Assembly (NCBI GenBank): GCA_946481615.1
Contig: CAMLOR010000052.1
Coordinates: 1-17,582 of the forward strand
Reading direction: 5' to 3'
DNA from: an uncultured Aquimonas sp.
GTDB taxonomy: Bacteria > Pseudomonadota > Gammaproteobacteria > Xanthomonadales > Xanthomonadaceae
Length of the DNA: 17,582 bases
In this document: positions 8,020 through 14,872 of the stretch, piece after piece
How positions within the stretch are numbered: the stretch's first letter is position 1
Layout of the letters: each line of letters begins with the position of its first letter
Notes under the pieces: model-generated
Databases searched by the model: none
What the model saw: only the letters and a program-made list of their open reading frames with translations
Told to the model about the DNA's origin: nothing
Translations under genes and position numbers: made by a program

Positions 8020-9510
8020 ATGGACCTGGTTCTGGACGGCAACGGCCCGCGGTATCGCCAGCTGGCGCGCGCGCTGCGCGCGGCGATCGCCAGCGGACGC
8101 CTGCGCGATGGCGAGCGTCTGCCGCCCACGCGCGCGTTCGCGCACGATCTGGGCCTCTCGCGCACGACGGTGCTGGCGGCCTTCGAACAACTGCGGGCAG
8201 AAGGCCTGCTGACGGGCAAGGTCGGCTCCGGCACGCAGGTCCGCAGCGTGCGGCCTGGCATCGCTGCGCTGCGGCCGCTCGAACGCTGCGTGGTGCCCCA
8301 AAGCGAGTACAGCCGGCGCGCCCGGCGCATCCACGATCCGGACGATCCCGACGTGATGCCAGGTCGCCGTCTGCCGGGGATGCGCTACGCCTTCCAGTTC
8401 GGCCTGCCGATCGTGAATCATCGCCTGGCCTCGCAGTGGACGCGCGAGCTGCACCGCGCCGCGCCCGTCACGCGCCCGAACTATCCGGGCACGCAAGGCT
8501 TGCTCGCGCTGCGCGAAGCGCTCTGCCGCCACATCGCAGTCAGCCGCGGCGTGCCGTGCCGGCCGGAAGACATCCTGATCGTCAACGGTGTGCAGCAGGC
8601 GATGTCGCTGCTGTGCCGCGTGCTGCTGGACGTGGGCGACGAGGTCGTGATCGAGGAGCCGCAGTATTTCGGCGCGCGGCGCGTGCTGGAGATGCACGGC
8701 GCGCGCGTCACCGGCGTGCCGGTCGACCGGGACGGGCTGCGTACCGATCTTTTGCCCGACCGCCGCGTCAAGCTGATCTGCGTGACGCCGTCGCACCAGT
8801 TCCCCACCGGCGCGGTGCTTTCGCTGCCGCGGCGCCACGAACTGCTGGACCGCGCGCGCGACGGCGGCGAGTGGATCTGCGAGGACGATTACGACGGCGA
8901 GTTCCGCCACGACCGCGGGCCGGTGGAAGCCTTGCGTTCGCTCGACGGCGACGGCCGCGTCATCTACATCGGCAGCTTCTCGAAGACGCTGTTTCCCGCG
9001 CTGCGGCTGGGCTACGTCGTCATGCCGGCCGGCCTGCGCGCCGACTTCATCGCGGCCAAATGGGCCGACGATTTCGGCTCGGGCGCGATCGAGCAGGTGG
9101 CGCTGGCGAGCCTGATCGCGAGCGGCGGCTACGATCGCCATCTTCGCTACGTGACCCGCAAGCTCACTGAGCGCCGGCGCGTGCTGCGCGGCGAACTGCT
9201 CGCACAGTGCGGCGGCGAGGTCGAGATCCTCGATGCCAGTTCCGGCATGCATCTGATGATCTGGCTGAAGAATTTCGACCGCGAACAGGGCGACGCCCTG
9301 GTGCGCAGCGCGCACGAACGCAAGCTCGGCCTCTACCCGGTGACGCCGTGCTACCTGTCGCCGCCGTCGCGTGCCGGTCTGCTGATGGGATTCAGCGCCA
9401 TGTCGGTGAAGGAGATTCCATCGGCCGTCGGCATCTTCGCGGCCTGCCTGCGCGAGCACCTGGCCGCGCGGCGCGCTCCGCCGCGGCTGTTCCTGGCGCA
9501 TTCCGCCTGA
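8020..9510 (+). CDS. MocR-family regulator, GntR wHTH fused to PLP aminotransferase fold
   Basis: A 496-residue cytoplasmic transcription factor. Residues about 12-75 are a GntR-type winged helix (RLPPTRAFAHDLGLSRTTV, then LRAEGLL and GSGT). Residues about 100-490 are a fold-type-I aminotransferase domain that serves as effector sensor in this family. Conserved landmarks are NYPGTQG-LALREAL, VTPSHQFPTGAVLSLPRR, EDDYDGEFRHD with the PLP-ring aspartate (Asp289 by spacing to the lysine as in GabR), and SFSKTLFPALRLGY with Lys322 as the PLP Schiff-base lysine. All PLP residues are intact, so it should bind cofactor. MocR proteins such as GabR and PdxR usually sit opposite their target gene. Here no divergent target is present; a membrane-protein gene follows 30 bp downstream on the same strand and is the likely co-transcribed partner. 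The effector is unknown. Confidence 0.93.
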   Translation: MDLVLDGNGPRYRQLARALRAAIASGRLRDGERLPPTRAFAHDLGLSRTTVLAAFEQLRAEGLLTGKVGSGTQVRSVRPGIAALRPLERCVVPQSEYSRRARRIHDPDDPDVMPGRRLPGMRYAFQFGLPIVNHRLASQWTRELHRAAPVTRPNYPGTQGLLALREALCRHIAVSRGVPCRPEDILIVNGVQQAMSLLCRVLLDVGDEVVIEEPQYFGARRVLEMHGARVTGVPVDRDGLRTDLLPDRRVKLICVTPSHQFPTGAVLSLPRRHELLDRARDGGEWICEDDYDGEFRHDRGPVEALRSLDGDGRVIYIGSFSKTLFPALRLGYVVMPAGLRADFIAAKWADDFGSGAIEQVALASLIASGGYDRHLRYVTRKLTERRRVLRGELLAQCGGEVEILDASSGMHLMIWLKNFDREQGDALVRSAHERKLGLYPVTPCYLSPPSRAGLLMGFSAMSVKEIPSAVGIFAACLREHLAARRAPPRLFLAHSA

Positions 9511-9540
9511 CCGCTACGCCGATCCTTCGGAGGACCCGTC

Positions 9541-10053
9541 ATGAATCCACTGGTACTGCCTGCTTATGAACCCGCGTTGCCGCTGCGGATGCCGGAGCGG
9601 CCGAAGGCGATCGCTCTGGCCACGTTGATGGCGGCGTCGACGGATCTGCTGTCGGCCTTCATCTACTGGGGTTGGCGCGGCGTCGCGCCGGACGCGATCC
9701 TGCGCACCGTCGCGCGCTGGGTGAGCGATGTGCCGCTGCCGGCCCCGATGACGGCGCTCACCGGTTTCGCGACCCTGGCGGCGCTATACCTGCCGGCCGT
9801 GATCGTGCTCGATGCCTGCGTGGCGCGTCGTCCGCAGCTTGCGCGATCGCCGATGCGCTTCGGCGTCGTCTGGGGCTTGCTCACCTACGTCGCGCTGTTC
9901 CGGATCGTGGTGCCGCTCATCGTCCATCCCGCGTCGCTGGATGTTTCCGCGGGATGGCTGGCGACGTGCATCGCGGTGCATGCGATGTTGATCGGTCCCG
10001 TGGCTGCCAGACTGATCGGCCAGGCGCACGCGCTTCCGTCTGCTGCGCGGTAG
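9541..10053 (+). CDS. Four-helix integral membrane protein of unknown function
   Basis: A 170-residue protein that I do not recognise. Four hydrophobic segments are visible at about 22-44, 70-92, 107-128 and 137-160, with a short N-terminal tail and no signal peptide. Positive residues in the 95-106 loop (ARRPQLARSPMR) suggest that this loop is cytoplasmic. The ATG at 9541 has GGAGG nine bases upstream. The gene starts 30 bp after the MocR regulator stop with no terminator between, so the two are probably one transcript, and the regulator may control it by autoregulation. It converges on the phosphoribosyltransferase gene with a 21-bp gap. Transport or sensing are possibilities, but nothing in the sequence decides between them. 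Confidence 0.8.
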   Translation: MNPLVLPAYEPALPLRMPERPKAIALATLMAASTDLLSAFIYWGWRGVAPDAILRTVARWVSDVPLPAPMTALTGFATLAALYLPAVIVLDACVARRPQLARSPMRFGVVWGLLTYVALFRIVVPLIVHPASLDVSAGWLATCIAVHAMLIGPVAARLIGQAHALPSAAR

Positions 10054-10055
10054 AA

Positions 10056-10098
10056 ACGCGGCCGTCTGACGCCGTCAGTGGCGTTGGAACGGCCGCGT
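10056..10098. terminator. Nested hairpin between convergent genes
   Basis: ACGCGGCCGT at 10056-10065 pairs perfectly with ACGGCCGCGT at 10089-10098, and the loop holds a second small hairpin, CTGAC-GCC-GTCAG. The structure lies just after the membrane-protein stop (10053) and overlaps the last codons of the phosphoribosyltransferase (stop at 10075). Being symmetric it could end transcription from both sides, but neither side has a T-run, so terminator function is uncertain. Confidence 0.35.
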
Positions 10099-10761
10099 GC
10101 CCGCGCTGCCGGACGGGAGGCGGTTCGCCGGGGTCGTGGCCAGCAGCGTCTGCACTTCCTCGTCCGTCGTCTGCGAGAAGTCGGCATACCACGCGCCCAC
10201 GCCCCAGAACGGCTCCGGCGTGTGGCTGCACACCACGTCGTCGGCTTCGGCGCGCAGCGTGCGGCAGGTGTCGGGCGCGCCGACCGGAGACGCGACGATG
10301 AGGCACGCCGGTTTCGACGCGCGCACCGCGGCCACGGCGGCGCGCATCGTGGAGCCCGTGGCGAGGCCGTCGTCCACCAGGATCACGGTGCGGCCGGCCA
10401 GATCGGGCGCGGGCCGGTCGCCGCGATAGGCCAGTTCGCGGCGTTCGAGTTCGCGCTGTTCGCGCGCGGTCACCTGCTCGACGGCCGAGGCAGGCAGGCG
10501 CAGTTCGCGCACCAGTTCCTCGTTCATCACGCGCACGCCACCGCTGGCGATGGCGCCCATCGCGTATTCCTCGTGACCGGGCACGCCGAGTTTCCGCACG
10601 ATGAAGATGTCGAGCGGCGCGCCGAGCGCGCTCGCCACTTCGTGCGCCACGGGCACGCCACCGCGCGGCAGTGCCAGCACGATCACGTCGTCGCGGCCGC
10701 GCCAGGCCGCCAGATCGCGCGCCAGGCGGCGGCCGGCATCGATGCGGTTGGCGAAGATCAT
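10075..10761 (-). CDS. Type I phosphoribosyltransferase
   Basis: A 228-residue cytoplasmic protein with the type I phosphoribosyltransferase fold. The PRPP-binding motif VILVDDGLATGST spans residues 126-138, with the paired aspartates at 130 and 131. LPRGGVPVA (31-39) and RKLGVPGHEEYAMGA (56-70) are landmarks of the stand-alone group often found beside dienelactone-hydrolase-like proteins. The base or other acceptor is unknown; known purine or pyrimidine salvage enzymes are not clearly matched. The ATG at 10761 overlaps the stop of the upstream hydrolase in an ATGA, which implies translational coupling. The reading frame stays open far upstream across the hydrolase gene, but that part is a shadow. 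From memory, a fused protein with both domains exists in mycobacteria (Rv0571c, DosR regulon), which supports a joint role. Confidence 0.9.
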   Translation of the reverse strand: MIFANRIDAGRRLARDLAAWRGRDDVIVLALPRGGVPVAHEVASALGAPLDIFIVRKLGVPGHEEYAMGAIASGGVRVMNEELVRELRLPASAVEQVTAREQRELERRELAYRGDRPAPDLAGRTVILVDDGLATGSTMRAAVAAVRASKPACLIVASPVGAPDTCRTLRAEADDVVCSHTPEPFWGVGAWYADFSQTTDEEVQTLLATTPANRLPSGSAGTRPFQRH

Positions 10762-11453
10762 GGCGTGACCCTCCGTGCGGGCCAGTGCGCGTCGAACCAT
10801 TCGGCCGCCGCGTTCGCCGCCTGGTCGAGCGTGCCCGGTTCCTCGAACAGATGCGTGGCGCCGGGGATCAGGCGCAACGCGCGTTCGGCCCTGAGCTGCG
10901 CGAGCGCATGTTCGTTGAGCTGGATGACGATGTCGTCGAGGCTGCCCACGATCAGCAGCGTCGGTGCCCGCACGCGCGGCAGCGCCTCGCCCGCGAGATC
11001 GGGCCGGCCGCCGCGCGAGACGACGGCGCTGATGCGCTCGGGCAATTCCGCCGCCGCGATCAAGGCTGCCGCAGCGCCGGTGCTGGCGCCGAAATAGCCG
11101 ATGCCGAGCCCTTCGGCTTCGGGCAGCGTGCCCAGCCACTTCGTTGCGGCGATCAGGCGATTTGCAAGCAGCGGGCTGTCGAAACGCAGGGCGCGCGTGT
11201 GCTGGTCGATGGCTTCTTCGCCCGCCGTCAGCAGATCGAACAGCAGCGTGCCCGCGCCGCGGTTGCGCAGCAATTCGGCGACATGGCGGTTGCGCGGACT
11301 GTGCCGGCTGCTGCCGGAACCGTGCGCGAACACGACGATGCCGCGCACGAGGCTGGGCAGGATCAGCTCGCCTTCGAGCAGCGTGTCGCCGCCGGCGGGA
11401 ATGCGCGCGGCGACGAGCAGATCGGTGGGATGGGAGCGGGCAGGGTTCGGCAT
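10758..11453 (-). CDS. Dienelactone-hydrolase-like alpha/beta hydrolase
   Basis: A 231-residue cytoplasmic alpha/beta hydrolase without signal peptide. The nucleophile elbow is GASTG with Ser124; Asp173 or Asp174 (GSLDDIVI) and His201 (GATHLFEEPG) complete the likely catalytic triad. FAHGSGSSRHSPRN (42-55) forms the region expected at the oxyanion hole. The length matches the short form that occurs next to phosphoribosyltransferases. The ATG at 11453 has GGAGGG six bases upstream. The stop codon overlaps the phosphoribosyltransferase start by four bases, so the two proteins are made together. The substrate is unknown; the family includes esterases and dienelactone hydrolases, and a chemical link between hydrolysis and phosphoribosyl transfer is only a hypothesis. 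A possible 48-residue gene lies 91 bp upstream on the same strand. Confidence 0.9.
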   Translation of the reverse strand: MPNPARSHPTDLLVAARIPAGGDTLLEGELILPSLVRGIVVFAHGSGSSRHSPRNRHVAELLRNRGAGTLLFDLLTAGEEAIDQHTRALRFDSPLLANRLIAATKWLGTLPEAEGLGIGYFGASTGAAAALIAAAELPERISAVVSRGGRPDLAGEALPRVRAPTLLIVGSLDDIVIQLNEHALAQLRAERALRLIPGATHLFEEPGTLDQAANAAAEWFDAHWPARRVTP

Positions 11454-11544
11454 GGCAAGCCCTCCGGTTCAGTGCCTGCGGATTGCCTTGCATACTTCGG
11501 TCCACCCTCGTGCGCCATTCAGTATTGGAAGCCCACCGCGGCAA

Positions 11545-11691
11545 TCAACGCACTTCCAGATGCTGGTTGTTGATCTGCTGCGCGTCGTCGAGATCGAGGT
11601 TTCCTTGCGAGGCATCGTCGGGCGTGGGGTCCCGGTGCGCCGGCGGCTGCGGAGGCGGCGGGGTGCGGTGGCGGGGATCGTTCGTGGGCAT
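11545..11691 (-). CDS. Possible small hydrophilic protein, 48 residues
   Basis: A short open frame with ATG at 11691 and GGAG seven bases upstream. The product is Pro-rich at the N-terminus (PPPPQPPAHRDP) and acidic and Asn/Gln-rich at the C-terminus (NLDLDDAQQINNQHLEVR). It has no membrane segment and no Cys. Most third codon positions are G or C, as in the neighbouring genes, and the composition differs from the Arg/Ala-rich shadows found in the other two frames. It would be the first gene of the run with the hydrolase and phosphoribosyltransferase, 91 bp ahead of the hydrolase. I do not recognise the family. Without homologs it remains a candidate. Confidence 0.5.
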   Translation of the reverse strand: MPTNDPRHRTPPPPQPPAHRDPTPDDASQGNLDLDDAQQINNQHLEVR

Positions 11692-11837
11692 GGGGCTGCT
11701 CCGTGCGCAGGTTTCGGTTCAGTGCGAAGCAGTTGCCGTGCCAGTGGAAGCGGCCGGGTGTCTTTGGCCGGCCACAACGCGACGCCGTGCGCGGCCGATA
11801 CGCCATACTGCTCGCCGATCCGCTTCCGAGCCTTGCA

Positions 11838-12692
11838 ATGAAAACCCCCGCGGGCCTCCAGCCCCTGCTGGACGACGGCGCGATCGATGCCGTGCTGCGC
11901 CCCCTCAAGAGCGGCAAGGAAGCCGCGGTTTACACCGTGCGCTCCGGCGCCGAGGTTCTCTGCGCCAAGGTGTACAAGGACATGGCGCAGCGCAGTTTCC
12001 AGGCGCGCGTGCAGTACCAGGAAGGCCGCAAGGTGCGTGGCAGCCGGCAGGCACGCGCCATCGGCCGCGCCAGCAAGTTCGGCAAGCGCGAGCAGGAAAT
12101 CGCGTGGAAGAACACCGAAGTCGAGGCGCTATACCAGCTCAGCGATGCCGGCGTGCGCGTGCCGCAGCCGCGCGGCTATCTGCACGGCGTGCTGCTGATG
12201 GAGCTCGTCTGCGACGCGGAGGGTTTCAGCGCGCCGCGCCTGGGCGAGGTCGAGCTCACGCCGGAGCAGGCGCGCGAATTCCACGAAGCGCTGGTGCGCG
12301 ACGTGGTGCGCATGCTCTGCCTGGGCCTGATCCACGGCGATCTTTCCGAGTACAACGTGTTGGTGTCGGAAAGCGGCCCGGTGTTGATCGATTTTCCGCA
12401 GGTGGTGAGCGCCGCCGGCAACAACGCTGCGCGCGCCATGTTGCTGCGCGACGTGCACAATCTGCGCGACACCCTCGGCCGCTTCGCGCCGGAGCTGCTT
12501 TACACGCACTTCGGCGAAGAGATGTGGTCCTTGTACGAACGCGGCGAACTGCAGCCCGACAGCATTCTCACGGGCAGGTTCGTGTTCGACGAGCACGCGG
12601 CCGATGTCGATGCCGTCCGCGATTCGATCGAGGACGCGCGTCAGGAAGCGCTGATCCGTGAACAGGGCCGGCGAGCCGCGGCCGAAGAATGA
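11838..12692 (+). CDS. RIO1-family serine protein kinase (PA4780-like)
   Basis: A 284-residue bacterial RIO-type kinase, cytoplasmic. Residues 23-34 (LKSGKEAAVYTV) match the RIO nucleotide-binding loop. Lys44 in CAKVYK is the ATP-binding lysine, HGDLSEYN (166-173) is the catalytic loop with Asp168 and Asn173, and LIDFPQ holds the metal-binding Asp185. DFP in place of DFG is usual in this group. Length and the whole core fit the Pseudomonas PA4780-like family. The substrate is unknown; archaeal and eukaryotic RIO proteins act in ribosome maturation, but that role cannot be transferred here. The start at 11838 is chosen by family length; the upstream Shine-Dalgarno is poor. The in-frame extension back to 11703 is not protein-like. 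The gene ends three bases before the convergent BrkB gene with no terminator between. Confidence 0.94.
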   Translation: MKTPAGLQPLLDDGAIDAVLRPLKSGKEAAVYTVRSGAEVLCAKVYKDMAQRSFQARVQYQEGRKVRGSRQARAIGRASKFGKREQEIAWKNTEVEALYQLSDAGVRVPQPRGYLHGVLLMELVCDAEGFSAPRLGEVELTPEQAREFHEALVRDVVRMLCLGLIHGDLSEYNVLVSESGPVLIDFPQVVSAAGNNAARAMLLRDVHNLRDTLGRFAPELLYTHFGEEMWSLYERGELQPDSILTGRFVFDEHAADVDAVRDSIEDARQEALIREQGRRAAAEE

Positions 12693-12695
12693 GGC

Positions 12696-13574
12696 TCAAC
12701 GACGCGCGAGTTTCCACTTCATGCGCGTCGCCAGCCAGCGCGTGGCGCCGGCGCCCAGCAGCACGATGAGCGAGCTGTAGTAGACCCACAGCAGCAGCAG
12801 GATCAGCGAGCTGGCGCCGCCGTAGGCATCGTCCGACGTCGTCGAACCCAGATACGCGCCGAGCGCCCATTTGCCGGTCTCGAACAACGCCGCGGTGAGC
12901 GCGCCGCCGGCGAAGGCACCGCGCCAGGGCGGCACCTCGTCGGGCACGAAACGGTAGAGCGCCGCGAAGGCGAGCGTGAGCACGCCGAGCGTCGCGACTT
13001 CGTTGAACACGGCCCAGAGCAGACCTTCGCGCGCCAGCAGCGCGGCCAGCACCGTGCTCACGATCAGCGCCGTCACGAGCAGGAAGCCCAGCACCGAAAG
13101 AATGCCGAGCGAGAACAGTCGCTGCCGAAACCAGCTGCGTAGCAGGTGTCCGGCCTGCAGCTGGATGCCCCAGACCTTGTTGAGCGCATCCTGCAACTGC
13201 GCGAAGGCCGAGGTGGCCGACACCACCAGGGCCACCAGCGCCACGATGCCGCCCACGCTCCAGCGCAGCGGCGAACCGTCGGCGTTGTCGACGACGACTT
13301 GCACCACGTCGCCCACGTGTTCGCCGAACAGGCCGGAGACCTGGCGCACGAGATGGGCCTCCTTGCCTGGCGTGAGCCAGCCCATGCCGGCGAGCGCCAG
13401 CAGCACGATGGGTGCGAAGGAGAGGGCGGCGTAGAACGCGATCGAAGCCGCCAGCGTCAGCGGATCGGCGCGCCAGAATTCGAGCGCGGCCGCGCGCAGG
13501 CCGGCGGAGGTTTCCAGTGCCGGCTTGGTGGCCGGCGTGGTCTTGGTCTTCTTCGCGGACACCTTGCGCGGCAT
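12696..13574 (-). CDS. YihY/BrkB-family inner-membrane protein
   Basis: A 292-residue inner-membrane protein of the YihY/UPF0761 (BrkB) family. The N-terminal 20 residues are Lys/Thr-rich and cytoplasmic in character. About six membrane segments follow, near 41-63, 108-130, 154-178, 186-208, 216-238 and 254-278. Family landmarks include LAASIAFYAALSFAPI in the first segment, FAQLQDALNKVWG after the second, and FVPDEVPPWRGAFAGGALTA. The biochemical function of the family is not established; older names suggesting a ribonuclease or virulence factor are unreliable. The gene begins 13 bp after the stop of the DUF1615 lipoprotein on the same strand, so the two are probably co-transcribed. AGGGA about nine bases before the ATG is the probable ribosome-binding site. 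Confidence 0.93.
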   Translation of the reverse strand: MPRKVSAKKTKTTPATKPALETSAGLRAAALEFWRADPLTLAASIAFYAALSFAPIVLLALAGMGWLTPGKEAHLVRQVSGLFGEHVGDVVQVVVDNADGSPLRWSVGGIVALVALVVSATSAFAQLQDALNKVWGIQLQAGHLLRSWFRQRLFSLGILSVLGFLLVTALIVSTVLAALLAREGLLWAVFNEVATLGVLTLAFAALYRFVPDEVPPWRGAFAGGALTAALFETGKWALGAYLGSTTSDDAYGGASSLILLLLWVYYSSLIVLLGAGATRWLATRMKWKLARR

Positions 13575-13587
13575 GCGGCGGTTTCCC

Positions 13588-14697
13588 TCATTCGGCGAAG
13601 GCGCGATTCACGCAGCTGCGGTAGCGCTCTTGCACGCGGTTGGCGAACCACTCGGTAGTGAGCTTGCGGGTGATCTTCGGGCTTTCAAGCGCGATGCGCG
13701 GCAGCACGGCGCGCGGCAGTGCATGGCCCGCGCGGCGTTCGGCCAGTGCAAAGACCTCGCCGTAGAGATCGGTGTCTTCGAACTCGAGGCCATCGGCGCG
13801 CCGCAGGGCGCGGCGGATCTGCGCGTGGCTCATGTCGAGTTCGGCGGCGAGCGAGCGCACCGCCGCTTCGGTGGCGCCGACACCGCTGGCCGCGAGCAGA
13901 TCGCCGTCGAGCGCCAGCCGCGCGCCTGTCGCCGTGGCGACGGCGGCCTGGAAGGCCGCGTTGCGGCTGGCATATCGGCCGGCGTTGAAATCGGCGAAGC
14001 GGTGCAGATGGCGCTCGTAGCGGCTGGGATAGTCGAGCAAGTGCGCGATGCCGAAGTAGAGGCCGCCGCGGCGCGTGAAGACCTCGTGGCGGATGCTGCC
14101 GTCGGTGGCGTAGGGGTAGGGCCGTTCGCGTGCCTGCCGTTCGGCGAAGGCGATCGACACCTGCATCGGACCGCCGGTGCGCACCGGATTCTTCTTCGCG
14201 AACAGGCGCCGGCCGAGCGGGACTTCGGCGATGAAATCCTCGAAGAGGAAGCTCAGTTCCTTCTCGGTGCGGACGCGGTCGAGACGTTGCGCGTAGGTCT
14301 TCCCCGTGGGCGATTCGAGCTGCAGCGCGGCGCGCACGACGAACTTCGGGATCTTCATCCATGCGGCGCGGCGGTCGATTTCCGCGCGCGCGATCTTCGG
14401 CAGGCCGGGCACGGGCGGATCGGCGACGTAGGTCGATTCCTGTTCGATCACCGCGAGCACGGCGCAGAGGTTCTCGGTGCTGGGCGGCACGTCGAGCGCC
14501 GCGAAGGCGCGCTGGATGTCGGTGGCCCAGGCTTCGCGTTCGGGGATGGTGGCGGGGATCAGCGTGAGCAACTGCGCATGCACCTCCGCCGGAGGGCGCA
14601 CATAAGGCCTGGGCGGCGTGGCGCAGGCGGCGAGGAGTGCGAGGGCTGCGAACGCCGCGAAGCGTGCGACGGTGCGCAGGCGGTTCGACAGGCTCAC
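13588..14697 (-). CDS. DUF1615-family lipoprotein
   Basis: A 369-residue predicted lipoprotein. With the GTG at 14697 the signal peptide is 24 residues (VSLSNRLRT, then a hydrophobic core ending LLAAC) and Cys25 is the lipidated residue. Residues about 30-369 match my recollection of DUF1615: PATIPEREAWATDIQRAF, AVIEQESTYVADP, PTGPMQV-like TGGPMQVSIAFAE, and a YFGIAHLLDYP segment. The IEQES-TY piece and GPMQVS recall lysozyme-like/transglycosylase domains, so a cell-wall role is possible but unproven. The frame stays open to 14865, but that extension runs through the terminator of the preceding gene and through 45-bp repeats, so it is not the natural start. A second in-frame GTG at 14742 sits in the next repeat unit. 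No good Shine-Dalgarno is visible before either. The gene runs into the BrkB gene with a 13-bp gap. Confidence 0.87.
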   Translation of the reverse strand: MSLSNRLRTVARFAAFAALALLAACATPPRPYVRPPAEVHAQLLTLIPATIPEREAWATDIQRAFAALDVPPSTENLCAVLAVIEQESTYVADPPVPGLPKIARAEIDRRAAWMKIPKFVVRAALQLESPTGKTYAQRLDRVRTEKELSFLFEDFIAEVPLGRRLFAKKNPVRTGGPMQVSIAFAERQARERPYPYATDGSIRHEVFTRRGGLYFGIAHLLDYPSRYERHLHRFADFNAGRYASRNAAFQAAVATATGARLALDGDLLAASGVGATEAAVRSLAAELDMSHAQIRRALRRADGLEFEDTDLYGEVFALAERRAGHALPRAVLPRIALESPKITRKLTTEWFANRVQERYRSCVNRAFAE

Positions 14698-14781
14698 CGC
14701 GAATGGGTGGGGCAGGTTGTCGCGGCGGTTCGACAGGCTCACCGTGAACGGGTCGGGCGGGTTGTCGCGGCCGTTCGACAG
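14681..14781. repeat. REP-like 45-bp tandem repeat, 2.2 copies
   Basis: Unit 1 (14681-14725) and unit 2 (14726-14770) are 45 bp each and begin CGGTTCGACAGGCTCACCG; a partial third unit (14771-14781) begins CCGTTCGACAG. Each unit holds an imperfect palindrome (GTTCGAC against GTGAAC) of the kind common as dispersed REP-type intergenic elements in proteobacteria. They lie between the terminator of the Arg/Asp-rich protein gene and the lipoprotein gene, and unit 1 overlaps the lipoprotein start. Because 45 is a multiple of three, the lipoprotein frame passes through unbroken. Confidence 0.8.
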
Positions 14782-14811
14782 ATTTGCTGGCGATGGCGTC
14801 GGTGCCGACAC

Positions 14812-14842
14812 AAAAACGGAGCGGCCGGTCGCCCGGCCGCTC
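14812..14842 (-). terminator. Strong intrinsic terminator
   Basis: Read on the minus strand, GAGCGGCCGG and CCGGCCGCTC (14842-14833 and 14828-14819) form a perfect 10-bp stem with a four-base loop, followed by CG and five T. It begins 30 bp after the stop of the Arg/Asp/Gln-rich protein gene. Its place upstream of the DUF1615 lipoprotein shows that this lipoprotein has its own promoter. Confidence 0.9.
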
Positions 14843-14872
14843 GCGGTTCCACGGTTCTGTCGCACGCGGCGA

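Noticed and set aside
7756..9501. Minus-strand open frame of 581 codons opposite the MocR regulator
   Set aside because: The plus strand encodes an unmistakable MocR protein with all PLP motifs; the minus translation is Arg/Ala/His-rich without homology signs.
10762..11544. Extension of the phosphoribosyltransferase frame to a 489-codon open frame
   Set aside because: The upstream part is Arg/His-rich shadow of the alpha/beta hydrolase gene. The real start is the ATG overlapping the hydrolase stop.
14698..14865. N-terminal extension of the lipoprotein frame to a GTG at 14865
   Set aside because: It would run through a strong terminator and tandem REP-like repeats and would put over 55 residues before the lipoprotein signal peptide.
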